From Pseudomonas sp. SCA2728.1_7 (lineage in GTDB: Bacteria > Pseudomonadota > Gammaproteobacteria > Pseudomonadales > Pseudomonadaceae), in assembly GCF_018138145.1 (NCBI RefSeq), contig NZ_CP073104.1, forward strand, positions 2,480,001 through 2,544,000: 64,000 nt of DNA, given 5' to 3'. This document shows positions 1 to 8,482 of the stretch, piece after piece. The notes beneath the pieces are model-generated. The model made no database searches. It saw only the letters and a list, made by a program, of their open reading frames with translations, and was not told the DNA's origin. The position numbers and the translations under genes are program-made. How positions within the stretch are numbered: position 1 is the stretch's first letter; each line of letters opens with the position of its first letter.

Positions 1-135
1 GCTCAGGCCGAGTTTCTTTATACAAACGGACGTAATCAGTGGCTTTTTTGTTGCTCGATTTGTCTTCAACGGTAATACACGGCGGCTTAAATGCTCTAAT
101 CACCCATCGCGTCTTACAGAAGAATCGTTGCTCAT

Positions 136-1434
136 ATGGATTTCAAACAGCTCTGGCTCAACGCCCAGGACCTCTGGGGCACCCTCGAACAGCATCCGCT
201 CTTGCAGGCCGGCCTCGCCCTGACGCTGCTGCTGGTCATCGCGCTGGTGCTCGGACGAGTGGCGCGTTACCTGATCCTGCACGCCAGCCGCATGCTCGGG
301 CGCCAGCCGGCGCTGCACTGGATCAATGACTTTCGCCACAACAAGGTGTTTCAGCGCCTGGCGCAGATGACGCCATCGCTGGTGATCCAGTTCGGCCTGC
401 ATCTGGTGCCGGAACTGAGCAAAACTGCAACGACCTTTCTCGGCAATGTGGCGTTGTCGTTCACCATCCTGTTCCTGCTGCTGTCGGTCAGCGCCCTGCT
501 CAATGCCCTGCTCGACATCTATGCACGCACCGAACACGCCCGCACGCGCTCGATCAAGGGCTACGTGCAACTGGCGAAAATGGTCTTGTACGTGTTTGGC
601 GCGATCATCATCGTCGCGACGTTGATCGACCGTTCACCGCTGTTGCTGCTGTCCGGTCTGGGTGCGATGTCGGCGGTGATTCTGTTGGTCTACAAGGACA
701 CGCTGCTGTCGTTCGTTGCCAGCGTGCAGTTGACCAGCAACGACATGTTGCGCGTAGGCGACTGGATCGAGATGCCGCAAGTCGGCGCCGATGGCGATGT
801 GGTCGACATCACCCTGCACACGGTCAAGGTGCAGAATTTTGATAAAACCATCGTCTCGATCCCGACCTGGCGGCTGATGTCCGAGTCGTTCAAGAACTGG
901 CGCGGCATGCAGCAATCCGGCGGGCGGCGGATCAAGCGCAGCCTGTTCATCGATGCCAGCGGTGTGCGTTTCATCCGCGATGACGAAGAGGAAAAGCTCT
1001 CCCAGGTGCACCTGCTCACCGACTACATGAGCCGCAAGAAAGCCGAACTCAAGGCTTGGAACGAGGCGCAGGGCAATGTCGCGGCAATGTCAGCCAACCG
1101 CCGACGCATGACCAATATCGGCACCTTCCGCGCCTATGCACTGGCGTATCTGAAGAGCCATCCGGAGATTCAGCCGAACATGACCTGCATGGTCCGCCAG
1201 ATGCAGACCACGGCGCAGGGCATTCCGCTGGAGATCTACTGCTTCACCCGCACCACGGCGTGGGCCGATTACGAGCGGATTCAGGGGGATATTTTCGATT
1301 ATCTGCTGGCGGTGCTGCCGGAGTTCGGGCTGAGTCTGTATCAGCAGCCGAGTGGTGGGGATTTGCGCTCTGGATTGCTGCCGGCGGTGCTCGGCGCGGC
1401 CAGTATTCCCGAGCCGCAGAAACATCTCATGTAA
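136..1434 (+). CDS. MscS-family mechanosensitive ion channel (YbdG-like)
   Basis: Predicted inner-membrane channel of 432 residues that would open under membrane tension and release solutes during osmotic downshock. Several hydrophobic helices fill residues 1 to about 210. The pore-lining helix is followed by the MscS beta domain, with the typical run VASVQLTSNDMLRVGDWIEMP near residues 195-215 and GDVVDITLHTVKVQNFD after it. The long C-terminal cytoplasmic part suits the YbdG-type branch more than short MscS (about 286 residues). The ATG at 136 is the first start that keeps the whole first helix; no strong ribosome binding site is seen. It stands alone and converges on the EamA gene across a REP element. 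The family is clear, the exact subfamily less so. Confidence 0.9.
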   Translation: MDFKQLWLNAQDLWGTLEQHPLLQAGLALTLLLVIALVLGRVARYLILHASRMLGRQPALHWINDFRHNKVFQRLAQMTPSLVIQFGLHLVPELSKTATTFLGNVALSFTILFLLLSVSALLNALLDIYARTEHARTRSIKGYVQLAKMVLYVFGAIIIVATLIDRSPLLLLSGLGAMSAVILLVYKDTLLSFVASVQLTSNDMLRVGDWIEMPQVGADGDVVDITLHTVKVQNFDKTIVSIPTWRLMSESFKNWRGMQQSGGRRIKRSLFIDASGVRFIRDDEEEKLSQVHLLTDYMSRKKAELKAWNEAQGNVAAMSANRRRMTNIGTFRAYALAYLKSHPEIQPNMTCMVRQMQTTAQGIPLEIYCFTRTTAWADYERIQGDIFDYLLAVLPEFGLSLYQQPSGGDLRSGLLPAVLGAASIPEPQKHLM

Positions 1435-1449
1435 CCCCACCGATCAAAA

Positions 1450-1540
1450 CTGTAGGAGTGAGCCTGCTCGCGATAGCGGTGTGTCAGACAAATCCATATT
1501 GACTGATACACCGCTATCGCGAGCAGGCTCACTCCTACAG
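1450..1540. repeat. REPIN, type A (91 bp inverted REP pair)
   Basis: Two REP arms face each other. The left arm begins CTGTAGGAGTGAGCCTGCTC and runs to GATAGCGGTGT; the right arm is its reverse complement with one change. About 25 variable bases lie between. The element sits between the stops of two convergent genes. The same 91-bp layout recurs at 2488, 3484, 8202, 9196, 41571 and 47481, and as 92 bp at 39299. Confidence 0.95.
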
Positions 1541-1543
1541 GGG

Positions 1544-2410
1544 TTACGCGGTGGCTGGGGATTTGCGGATGCCCAGTCGGCTGATCCATACGGCGGCGAG
1601 GATGACGCTGCCGCCGAGGAACAACCGCCCCAGTTCCTCATGCTGATTCCAGATCAGCAAATTCAGCAGCAAGCCCACCGGCACGTGCAGGTTGTTCATC
1701 ACCGCCAGCGTGCCGCCGTTGACCATGCACGCGCCCTTGTTCCACCAGTACATGCCCAACGCGGTCGAGACCAGGCCGAGGAACAGCAAAACGCCCCACT
1801 GCAGCGGCGCTTCCGGGAGGAAGTTGGCTTTGCCGAACATCAGGAATGCCGGCAGCACCACCGCCAGCGCGCCGAGGTAGAAGAAGCCGAAACGCCGGTA
1901 ATGCGGCAGGTCGCTCGGGTGTTTCGCCACCAGATGCTTGTACATCACCTGTCCAGCGGCGTAGGTGAAGTTGGCCAGTTGCAGGAGCAGGAAGCCCATG
2001 AAGAAGTCCGGATTGATGCTGTCGAAACGAATCACCGCCGCCCCGCACACCGCCACCAGCGCAGCGATCAGCGCCCACGGGTTGAAGCGTCGGTTCAGCG
2101 CATCTTCGATCAGTGTCACGTGCAACGGCGTGAGGATGGTGAACAGCAACACCTCCGGCACCGTCAGCACGCGGAAGCTCAAGTACAGACAGACGTAAGT
2201 CACGCCGAACTGCAACGCGCCGATCACCAGCATGCCGCGCATGAACGAAGGTTCCACCGAGCGCCAGCGGGTCAACGGAATGAACACCAGCCCGGCCAGC
2301 ACAACACGCACCAGCACCGCGAAGTAACTGTCGACATGACCGGCCAGGTATTCGCCGATCAGACTGAAGGAAAACGCCTGGATCAGCGTGACAAAAAGTA
2401 GATAGCCCAT
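1544..2410 (-). CDS. EamA/DMT-family inner-membrane transporter
   Basis: A 288-residue hydrophobic protein with about ten membrane segments in two halves, typical of the EamA (drug/metabolite transporter) family, which usually exports amino acids or other small metabolites. The substrate cannot be read from the sequence. The ATG at 2410 begins MGYLLFVTLIQAF, directly at the first membrane helix. The frame is open further upstream, but the extra 24 residues are polar and lie in the leader, so I chose the inner ATG. The second half ends in ALGMYWWNKGACMVNGGTLA, a common DMT pattern. A REP element lies on each side, so the gene is probably transcribed alone. It could be a carboxylate/amino acid/amine transporter. 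Confidence 0.85.
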   Translation of the reverse strand: MGYLLFVTLIQAFSFSLIGEYLAGHVDSYFAVLVRVVLAGLVFIPLTRWRSVEPSFMRGMLVIGALQFGVTYVCLYLSFRVLTVPEVLLFTILTPLHVTLIEDALNRRFNPWALIAALVAVCGAAVIRFDSINPDFFMGFLLLQLANFTYAAGQVMYKHLVAKHPSDLPHYRRFGFFYLGALAVVLPAFLMFGKANFLPEAPLQWGVLLFLGLVSTALGMYWWNKGACMVNGGTLAVMNNLHVPVGLLLNLLIWNQHEELGRLFLGGSVILAAVWISRLGIRKSPATA

Positions 2411-2487
2411 GCTCGCCTCGAAATCGAATGGCGGCGACGATAGCGGTTTTTGCGCAAGACCGCGAACCCTCCAACAACACAAATCCC

Positions 2488-2578
2488 CTGTAGGAGTGAG
2501 CCTGCTCGCGATAGCGGTTGTTCAGACACATCAGCATTGACTGACACACCGCTATCGCGAGCAGGCTCACTCCTACAG
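2488..2578. repeat. REPIN, type A (91 bp)
   Basis: Same inverted pair as at 1450, with arms starting CTGTAGGAGTGAGCC and a different centre. It lies in the 344-bp gap (2411-2754) between the start of the EamA gene and the stop of azoR. Besides this repeat and the terminator at 2608, I see nothing in that gap. Confidence 0.95.
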
Positions 2579-2607
2579 GGATCTACGTCGTTCTGTGAAT
2601 CGCAGGC

Positions 2608-2646
2608 AAAAAAAAGCCCGATCTCGCAAATGCGTTCAATCGGGCT
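2608..2646 (-). terminator. Rho-independent terminator, minus strand
   Basis: The 8-bp stem AGCCCGAT / ATCGGGCT (2615-2622 and 2639-2646) has a run of eight A on its left side, which is a T tract on the minus strand. It lies about 110 bp beyond the stop of azoR and would end that transcript before the EamA gene. Confidence 0.85.
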
Positions 2647-2754
2647 ACAGCACTCAGGAGCAACAAGTGCAAAGGGAGGTTCGATGCGCGTAGAGCCTTG
2701 AAGGGGTTGCGCCAGGTCACTTAAACAATCGGCGATTATCTGGCGATTAACATA

Positions 2755-3354
2755 TCAAGCGACCTGGGACAGCTTGGCGTTGGCCTGATTCAAGCCCTTC
2801 TCCTGGAAGTCGCCACCGAGGTTCATGCCTTCGGCGTGAATGAACGTCACGTCGTTGATGCCGATGAAACCCATGACCTGACGCAGGTACGGTTCCTGAT
2901 GATCCGCCGGGCCGCCGGCGTAGATGCCGCCGCGAGCGGTGAGCACGTAGGCACGTTTGCCGCTGAGCAGGCCTTGCGGGCCGGTTTCGGTGTACTTGAA
3001 GGTCACGCCGGCACGCAGCACGTGGTCGAGCCAGGCCTTGAGGGTGCTCGGGATCGCAAAGTTGTACATCGGCGCGGCCATCACCAGCACGTCAGCGGCG
3101 AGCAGTTCATCGGTCAATTCGTTGGAACGATCCAGCGACGATTGCTCGTTGGCGTTGCGCTGCTCGGCGGGTTTCATCCAGCCGCCCAGCAGGTTGCTGT
3201 CCAGATGCGGAACCGGGTTCATGGCGAGGTCACGTACGGTGATCTGATCGGCAGGGTGCGCCGCTTTCCACTGACTGATGAAAGTCTGAGTCAGTTGACG
3301 GGATACCGAGTCTTGCTGGCGGGCGCTGCTTTCGATGATCAGAACGCGGGACAT
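2755..3354 (-). CDS. azoR: FMN-dependent NADH-azoreductase
   Basis: A 199-residue cytoplasmic flavodoxin-fold quinone/azo reductase that passes two electrons from NADH through FMN to quinones or azo compounds, usually seen as protection against electrophilic quinones. The N terminus MSRVLIIESSARQQDSVSR holds the FMN phosphate-binding loop. MAAPMYNFAIPSTLKAWLDH near residues 95-115 is the AzoR signature, and TARGGIY follows. Its length equals that of E. coli AzoR (about 200). The ATG at 3354 fits the conserved N terminus; the longer open frame upstream runs through a REP element and is rejected. It is monocistronic with its own terminator. Confidence 0.95.
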   Translation of the reverse strand: MSRVLIIESSARQQDSVSRQLTQTFISQWKAAHPADQITVRDLAMNPVPHLDSNLLGGWMKPAEQRNANEQSSLDRSNELTDELLAADVLVMAAPMYNFAIPSTLKAWLDHVLRAGVTFKYTETGPQGLLSGKRAYVLTARGGIYAGGPADHQEPYLRQVMGFIGINDVTFIHAEGMNLGGDFQEKGLNQANAKLSQVA

Positions 3355-3483
3355 GGTGTGTAGCCTCCATCCGAGAATGTTGTAGGTCGATGGAGTGAAG
3401 GTTAAACAGAGTCGAATCGATGAAAAAGCGCAAATAATTGCTGCAAAGTATCGAATAATTCGTTTAGATGCTGAACCATGCTC

Positions 3484-3574
3484 CTGTAGGAGTGAGCCTG
3501 CTCGCGATAGCGGTGTGTCAGTTAACACAGATGTATATGACACACCGCTATCGCGAGCAGGCTCACTCCTACAG
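3484..3574. repeat. REPIN, type A (91 bp)
   Basis: An inverted REP pair with arms CTGTAGGAGTGAGCC and CGATAGCGGTGTGTCA and their reverse complement. It lies between the azoR start and the stop of the small secreted protein, ten bases from that stop. Confidence 0.95.
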
Positions 3575-3583
3575 GGATCGGTG

Positions 3584-3898
3584 TTATTTCGGGGTGCAGG
3601 TCAGTTTGATGCGCAACTTGATGATCTCGCGGGTGAACTTGGCCGTGGCGTTTTTATGTTTGCCCGCCGGCACATCGATTGTGCGGGTGCGCGGTGCTTC
3701 CGGGCCATTGCTGAACACCGCTTTGCACGTTGCATCGACATCACCGTAGTTGGCCACCCGAATCGAGCCGATGTCGTTGTCGGTGTCGAAGGTCTCGTAG
3801 TCGATCTTCATGCCGTTGAGGTCTTTCTGCACATCGATCGGGTAGGCAAAAGCAGTCAACGGAAGCAACGCCAGCAGCACACAACAGAATTTTTTCAT
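3584..3898 (-). CDS. Small secreted protein of unknown function
   Basis: A 104-residue protein with a clear Sec signal peptide: MKK, then a hydrophobic stretch to about residue 16, with cleavage likely after AFA. The mature part of about 86 residues is polar and probably beta-rich, with two cysteines (in DATCKAVF and KLTCTPK) that could form one disulfide in the periplasm. A GGAG lies eight bases before the ATG. I recognise a conserved Pseudomonas small-protein type but no function. Its regulation is not visible, and the REP element follows its stop almost directly. Confidence 0.8.
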   Translation of the reverse strand: MKKFCCVLLALLPLTAFAYPIDVQKDLNGMKIDYETFDTDNDIGSIRVANYGDVDATCKAVFSNGPEAPRTRTIDVPAGKHKNATAKFTREIIKLRIKLTCTPK

Positions 3899-3947
3899 TC
3901 GGCAGTCTCCATGAGGGACGGCCAGCTTAGGACAAGAGGAGCTATTG

Positions 3948-4871
3948 ATGAAAGCGCCCCGCGTGACCCTTGATCAATGGCGAACATTGCAGGCCGTGGT
4001 CGACCACGGCGGATTCGCCCAGGCCGCCGAGGCCTTGCACCGTTCGCAATCGTCGGTGAGTTACACCGTCGCCCGCATGCAGGACCAGCTCGGCGTGCCG
4101 TTGCTGCGCATCGACGGGCGCAAAGCCGTGCTCACCGAAGCCGGTGGCGTATTGCTGCGCCGTTCGCGGCAACTGGTGAAACAGGCCAGCCAACTGGAAG
4201 ACCTCGCCCACCACATGGAGCAAGGTTGGGAAGCCGAGGTGCGGCTGGTAGTCGATGCGGCCTACCCGAGCGCACGGATCGTTCGCGCGCTGACCGCGTT
4301 CATGCCGCAGAGTCGCGGCTGCCGCGTGCGTTTGCGTGAGGAAGTGTTGTCAGGTGTCGAAGAAGTGCTGCTCGAAGGCGTGGCCGATCTGGCCATCACC
4401 GGCCTGAGCATTCCCGGTTACCTTGGTGCGGAACTGAGCGACGTCGAATTCGTCGCCGTCGCCCACCCCGATCACCCGCTGCATCGGCTCAATCGCGAAT
4501 TGAGCTTTCAGGATCTGGAAACCCAGATGCAAGTGGTGATTCGCGACTCCGGCCGCCAGCAGCCGCGTGATGTCGGCTGGCTCGGCGCCGAGCAGCGCTG
4601 GACCGTCGGCAGCCTTGCCACGGCGGCCACGTTCGTCAGCAGCGGGCTCGGTTTTGCCTGGCTGCCACGGCATATGATCGAGCGCGAACTGAAGGATGGC
4701 TCGCTCAAGCTGCTACCGTTGGACAGGGGCGGCAACCGCAACTCCAGTTTCTATCTGTATTCGAACAAGGACAAACCCCTGGGCCCGGCCACGCAAATCC
4801 TCATCGAACTGCTGCGTACCTTCGACACCTTGCCGCTGGACGCACCGTTCGCCGCCCCTGAACAAGCCTGA
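3948..4871 (+). CDS. LysR-family transcriptional regulator
   Basis: A 307-residue LysR regulator. The N-terminal winged helix-turn-helix (residues 5-65) contains VDHGGFAQAAEALHRSQSSVSYTVARMQ, followed by a periplasmic-binding-protein-like effector domain (about 90-295). AGAGGAG lies just upstream of the ATG at 3948; a TTG three bases earlier is also open but less likely. The gene runs in the same direction as the alpha/beta hydrolase and ppiA, 14 and then 3 bases apart, so it may be co-transcribed with them. That is unusual, because LysR genes are commonly divergent from their targets. The effector is unknown. Confidence 0.9.
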   Translation: MKAPRVTLDQWRTLQAVVDHGGFAQAAEALHRSQSSVSYTVARMQDQLGVPLLRIDGRKAVLTEAGGVLLRRSRQLVKQASQLEDLAHHMEQGWEAEVRLVVDAAYPSARIVRALTAFMPQSRGCRVRLREEVLSGVEEVLLEGVADLAITGLSIPGYLGAELSDVEFVAVAHPDHPLHRLNRELSFQDLETQMQVVIRDSGRQQPRDVGWLGAEQRWTVGSLATAATFVSSGLGFAWLPRHMIERELKDGSLKLLPLDRGGNRNSSFYLYSNKDKPLGPATQILIELLRTFDTLPLDAPFAAPEQA

Positions 4872-4885
4872 CACGGAGTTCACCG

Positions 4886-5689
4886 ATGGCGTATTTCGAG
4901 CATGAAGGTTGCAACCTGCACTACGAGGAATATGGCCACGGTACGCCGTTGCTGCTGGTTCACGGGCTCGGTTCGAGCACGCTGGACTGGGAAATGCAGG
5001 TCCCGGCACTGGCCGCGCATTACCGGGTGATCGTCCCGGACATTCGCGGCCACGGGCGCTCGGACAAACCACGCGAGCGCTACAGCATTGCCGGTTTCAG
5101 TGCCGATATGCTGGCGCTGATCGAGCATCTGAATCTTGGCCCGGTGCATTACGTCGGGCTGTCGATGGGCGGGATGATCGGCTTCCAGTTCGGCGTCGAT
5201 CATCCGCAAATGCTCAAGAGCCTGACCATCGTCAACAGCGCGCCCGAAGTCAAAATCCGCAGCCGCGACGATTATTGGCAGTGGTTCAAACGCTGGAGCC
5301 TGATGCGCGTGCTGAGTCTCGCGGCCATTGGCAAAGCGCTGGGCGGCAAACTTTTTCCGAAACCTGAACAAGCCGATCTGCGGCAGAAAATGGCCGAACG
5401 CTGGGCAAAAAACGACAAACGTGCTTATCTCGCCAGCTTCGATGCGATTGTTGGCTGGGGCGTTCAGGAACGACTTTCCCGGGTGACCTGTCCAACGCTC
5501 GTCATCAGCGCCGACCGTGACTACACACCGGTTGCGCTGAAAGAAACCTATGTAAAACTGCTGCCCAATGCGCGGCTGGTGGTAATCGCCGATTCGCGCC
5601 ACGCCACCCCGCTTGATCAACCCGAACGCTTCAATCAAACGCTGCTGGAGTTTCTCGCCGCAGCCGATATTCAATCTCAGGATCACTGA
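4886..5689 (+). CDS. Alpha/beta-fold hydrolase
   Basis: A 267-residue cytoplasmic alpha/beta hydrolase. The nucleophile elbow is GLSMGG (Ser93), the acid is in SADRDY (Asp210 or Asp212) and the histidine is in DSRHATP (His239). The oxyanion region HGLGSS and PDIRGHGRSD are those of the esterase / 3-oxoadipate enol-lactonase-like group. No pathway genes lie nearby, so the substrate is unknown. GGAG precedes the ATG. It starts 14 bases after the LysR gene and ends 3 bases before ppiA, which points to one transcript. Confidence 0.9.
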   Translation: MAYFEHEGCNLHYEEYGHGTPLLLVHGLGSSTLDWEMQVPALAAHYRVIVPDIRGHGRSDKPRERYSIAGFSADMLALIEHLNLGPVHYVGLSMGGMIGFQFGVDHPQMLKSLTIVNSAPEVKIRSRDDYWQWFKRWSLMRVLSLAAIGKALGGKLFPKPEQADLRQKMAERWAKNDKRAYLASFDAIVGWGVQERLSRVTCPTLVISADRDYTPVALKETYVKLLPNARLVVIADSRHATPLDQPERFNQTLLEFLAAADIQSQDH

Positions 5690-5692
5690 CCC

Positions 5693-6256
5693 ATGCTGAA
5701 AAAACTCGCCCTCGCCGCTGGTACTGTGCTGTTTGCCGCCAACCTGATGGCTGCCACGCCGGCCAAAGCACCGCACGTGCTGCTGGACACCACCAACGGC
5801 CAGATCGAAATCGAACTGGACCCGGTCAAGGCGCCGATCAGTACCAAGAACTTTCTCGATTACGTCAACAGCGGTTTTTACACCAACACCATTTTCCACC
5901 GTGTGATCCCGGGCTTCATGGCTCAGGGCGGCGGTTTCACCCAGCAGATGCAACAGAAAGAGACCAAGGCACCGATCAAGAACGAAGCCAGCAATGGCCT
6001 GCACAACGTTCGCGGCACCTTGTCGATGGCGCGCACTTCCAACCCTGACTCGGCCACCAGCCAGTTCTTCATCAACGTGGCTGACAACGCGTTCCTCGAT
6101 CCGGGCCGTGACGCCGGTTACGCGGTGTTCGCCAAAGTGGTCAAGGGCATGGACGTGGTCGACATCATCGTCAACTCGCAAACCACCACTAAAAGCGGCA
6201 TGCAAAACGTGCCTGTCGACCCTGTGATCATCAAGTCGGCCAAAGTCATCGACTAA
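5693..6256 (+). CDS. ppiA: Periplasmic cyclophilin-type peptidyl-prolyl isomerase
   Basis: A 187-residue cyclophilin that catalyses cis-trans isomerisation of proline peptide bonds in exported proteins. A Sec signal peptide covers residues 1 to about 20 ([20 protein letters not shown], cleavage near AAA/ATP). The active-site region [15 protein letters not shown] follows near residues 63-77, then the MART and SQFFIN segments of bacterial PpiA. The start is three bases after the hydrolase stop, so translation is probably coupled. The length matches PpiA of E. coli (190). Confidence 0.95.
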   Translation: MLKKLALAAGTVLFAANLMAATPAKAPHVLLDTTNGQIEIELDPVKAPISTKNFLDYVNSGFYTNTIFHRVIPGFMAQGGGFTQQMQQKETKAPIKNEASNGLHNVRGTLSMARTSNPDSATSQFFINVADNAFLDPGRDAGYAVFAKVVKGMDVVDIIVNSQTTTKSGMQNVPVDPVIIKSAKVID

Positions 6257-6273
6257 GCTGTACAGGGCGTATC

Positions 6274-6305
6274 GAGCGGCGCCGGCCTGATCCCGCGCGC
6301 CGCTC
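6274..6305. other. 9-bp inverted repeat after ppiA
   Basis: GAGCGGCGC (6274-6282) and GCGCCGCTC (6297-6305) form a perfect stem with a 14-base loop in the gap between ppiA and the ABC gene. No T tract follows, so it may be a weak or Rho-linked terminator, or an RNA-stabilising hairpin. Confidence 0.5.
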
Positions 6306-6314
6306 ACACCGATA

Positions 6315-6349
6315 AAAGGAGAGCCCGTACTCCGGGCGGTTATCTGATG
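6315..6349 (+). promoter_or_regulatory. Distant ribosome binding site with hairpin between it and the ATG
   Basis: The only good Shine-Dalgarno sequence, AAAGGAGA (6315-6322), lies 24 bases before the ATG at 6347. Between them GCCCG (6323-6327) and CGGGC (6333-6337) can pair. Folding would bring the site to about nine bases from the start codon. This is a prediction from the sequence only. Confidence 0.4.
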
Positions 6350-8179
6350 CTCTATCGCCGTTTCGAACAACTGATCGACATATTCCGTGAAGCCCCGACG
6401 GCGTCTCCGCCGGACCGCGTTCTCCCCTTCTACACCTATTACCTCAAGCAGGTCTGGCCGAGTTTTGCCGCCCTGCTCGTCGTCGGCCTGTTCGCCGCGT
6501 TGATCGAAGTGGCACTGTTCAGTTACCTGAGCCGCATCATCGATTTGGCCCAAGGTACGCCGAACCCGAATTTCTTCAGCGACCACGCCCTCGAACTGAC
6601 GTGGATGCTGGTGGTTGCTCTGGTGCTGCGGCCGATCTTCTTCGGCCTGCATGACTTGCTGGTGCATCAGACCTTGAGTCCCGGCATGACCAGCATGATT
6701 CGCTGGCAGAACCACAGCTACGTGCTCAAACAGAGCCTGAATTTCTTCCAGAACGACTTCGCCGGGCGTATCGCCCAACGCATCATGCAGACCGGCAACT
6801 CGCTGCGTGACTCGGCGGTGCAAGCGGTCGATGCACTGTGGCACGTGGTGATCTACGCGATCAGCTCGCTGGTGTTGTTCGCCGAGGCCGACTGGCGCCT
6901 GATGATCCCGCTGCTGACGTGGATTGTCGCCTACATCGGCGCGCTGTATTACTTCGTACCGCGGGTGAAAGAGCGCTCGGTGGAAGCCTCCGACGCGCGC
7001 TCGAAACTGATGGGCCGCATCGTCGACGGCTACACCAACATCGCCACGCTGAAGCTGTTTGCCCACACCAACTTCGAACAGCATTACGCCAAGGAAGCCA
7101 TCGAAGAACAGACCGTCAAAGCGCAAATGGCCGGTCGCGTGGTCACCAGCATGGACGTGGCGATCACTGCCATGAACGGCCTGCTGATCGTCGGCACGAC
7201 CGCGTTGGCGCTGTGGCTGTGGACGCAGTCGCTGATCACCGTCGGCGCAATTGCCCTGGCCACGGGTCTGGTGATCCGCATCGTCAACATGTCCGGCTGG
7301 ATCATGTGGGTGGTCACTGGCATTTTCGAAAACATCGGCATGGTTCAGGACGGTCTGCGCACCATCTCGCAACCGGTCAGCGTCACCGATCACGAGCAAG
7401 CCAGACCGCTGGAAGTGGCCCGTGGCGAAGTGCGCTTCGAGCACGTGGATTTTCACTACGGCAAGAAGCGCGGGATCATCGGCGACCTCAACCTGAACAT
7501 CAAACCGGGCGAGAAAATCGGCTTGATCGGGCCATCAGGTGCCGGCAAATCGACGCTGGTCAACCTGCTGCTGCGCCTGTACGACGTCGAAGGCGGACGG
7601 ATTATGATCGACGGCCAGAACATCGCCGAAGTCGGTCAGGAAAGCCTGCGCGCGCGGATCGGCATGATCACCCAGGACACCTCGCTGCTGCACCGTTCGA
7701 TCCGCGACAACTTGCTGTACGGCAAACCCGATGCGACTGATGCCGAGTTGTGGGATGCGGTGCACAAGGCGCGCGCCGATGAGTTCATTCCGCTGTTGTC
7801 GGACGCTGAGGGCCGCACCGGTTTCGATGCGCATGTCGGTGAGCGTGGGGTGAAATTGTCCGGTGGTCAGCGTCAGCGCATTGCGATTGCGCGGGTGCTG
7901 CTCAAGGACGCGCCGATTTTGATCATGGACGAAGCGACCTCGGCGCTGGATTCGGAAGTCGAGGCAGCGATTCAGGAAAGCCTGGAAACGTTGATGCAGG
8001 GCAAAACCGTGATCGCGATTGCGCACCGTCTCTCGACGATCGCGCGCATGGATCGGCTGGTGGTGCTGGAGAACGGCAAGATTGCCGAGAGCGGCACCCA
8101 TGCTGAACTGTTGGCCCATCGCGGGTTGTATGCACGGCTATGGGCGCATCAGACAGGGGGGTTTGTCGGCATCGATTGA
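6347..8179 (+). CDS. ABC exporter with fused membrane and ATPase domains
   Basis: A 610-residue half-transporter of the MsbA/multidrug type; two copies would form an inner-membrane exporter. The membrane domain covers about residues 35-330 with six helices. The ATPase domain has Walker A GPSGAGKS (395-402), the signature LSGGQRQR (504-511), Walker B ILIMDEA (Asp528, Glu529) and the H-loop His560. All catalytic residues are present. The N-terminal 30 residues resemble the multidrug/ATP-dependent transporter group next to MsbA, but the substrate cannot be told. It is followed by a REP element and a strong terminator. Its ribosome binding site is unusually far away (see 6315). Confidence 0.9.
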   Translation: MLYRRFEQLIDIFREAPTASPPDRVLPFYTYYLKQVWPSFAALLVVGLFAALIEVALFSYLSRIIDLAQGTPNPNFFSDHALELTWMLVVALVLRPIFFGLHDLLVHQTLSPGMTSMIRWQNHSYVLKQSLNFFQNDFAGRIAQRIMQTGNSLRDSAVQAVDALWHVVIYAISSLVLFAEADWRLMIPLLTWIVAYIGALYYFVPRVKERSVEASDARSKLMGRIVDGYTNIATLKLFAHTNFEQHYAKEAIEEQTVKAQMAGRVVTSMDVAITAMNGLLIVGTTALALWLWTQSLITVGAIALATGLVIRIVNMSGWIMWVVTGIFENIGMVQDGLRTISQPVSVTDHEQARPLEVARGEVRFEHVDFHYGKKRGIIGDLNLNIKPGEKIGLIGPSGAGKSTLVNLLLRLYDVEGGRIMIDGQNIAEVGQESLRARIGMITQDTSLLHRSIRDNLLYGKPDATDAELWDAVHKARADEFIPLLSDAEGRTGFDAHVGERGVKLSGGQRQRIAIARVLLKDAPILIMDEATSALDSEVEAAIQESLETLMQGKTVIAIAHRLSTIARMDRLVVLENGKIAESGTHAELLAHRGLYARLWAHQTGGFVGID

Positions 8180-8201
8180 TCTCTCCAGTCACCACAAAAC
8201 C

Positions 8202-8292
8202 CTGTAGGAGTGAGCCTGCTCGCGATAGCGGTGTGTCAGTCCCGTTAACGTCGGCTGACACACCGCTATCGCGAGCAGGCTCACTCCTACAG
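8202..8292. repeat. REPIN, type A (91 bp)
   Basis: A near-perfect inverted REP pair just downstream of the ABC gene, in the 303-bp gap 8180-8482. The gap also holds the terminator at 8311. The remainder, up to the aqpZ ribosome binding site, shows nothing I can name. Confidence 0.95.
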
Positions 8293-8310
8293 GTGCCATC
8301 GGCACAGGAT

Positions 8311-8354
8311 AAAACCGCCACAACCCGCCAACCACGGGCGCTGGCGGTTTTTTT
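8311..8354 (+). terminator. Rho-independent terminator for the ABC gene
   Basis: The perfect 10-bp stem AAAACCGCCA / TGGCGGTTTT (8311-8320 and 8342-8351) continues into a T run. It ends the transcript of the ABC exporter, beyond the REP element. Confidence 0.85.
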
Positions 8355-8482
8355 GTGGCCGCTGGAAATCCACCAAAAGCCTGCTGTACTCAGCCAAGGT
8401 TCCGGAAGGGAGCCTGTCGTAAGTCTGCAAGGATGCACAACGCGATGCAGTCTCGATAGCAGGGCTATCAAGGACGCCTCTC

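Noticed and set aside
4880..7456. 858-residue open frame on the minus strand
   Set aside because: It lies opposite the hydrolase, ppiA and the ABC exporter, and its composition (very rich in His, Gln, Arg, Asp) is the mirror of high-GC coding sequence.
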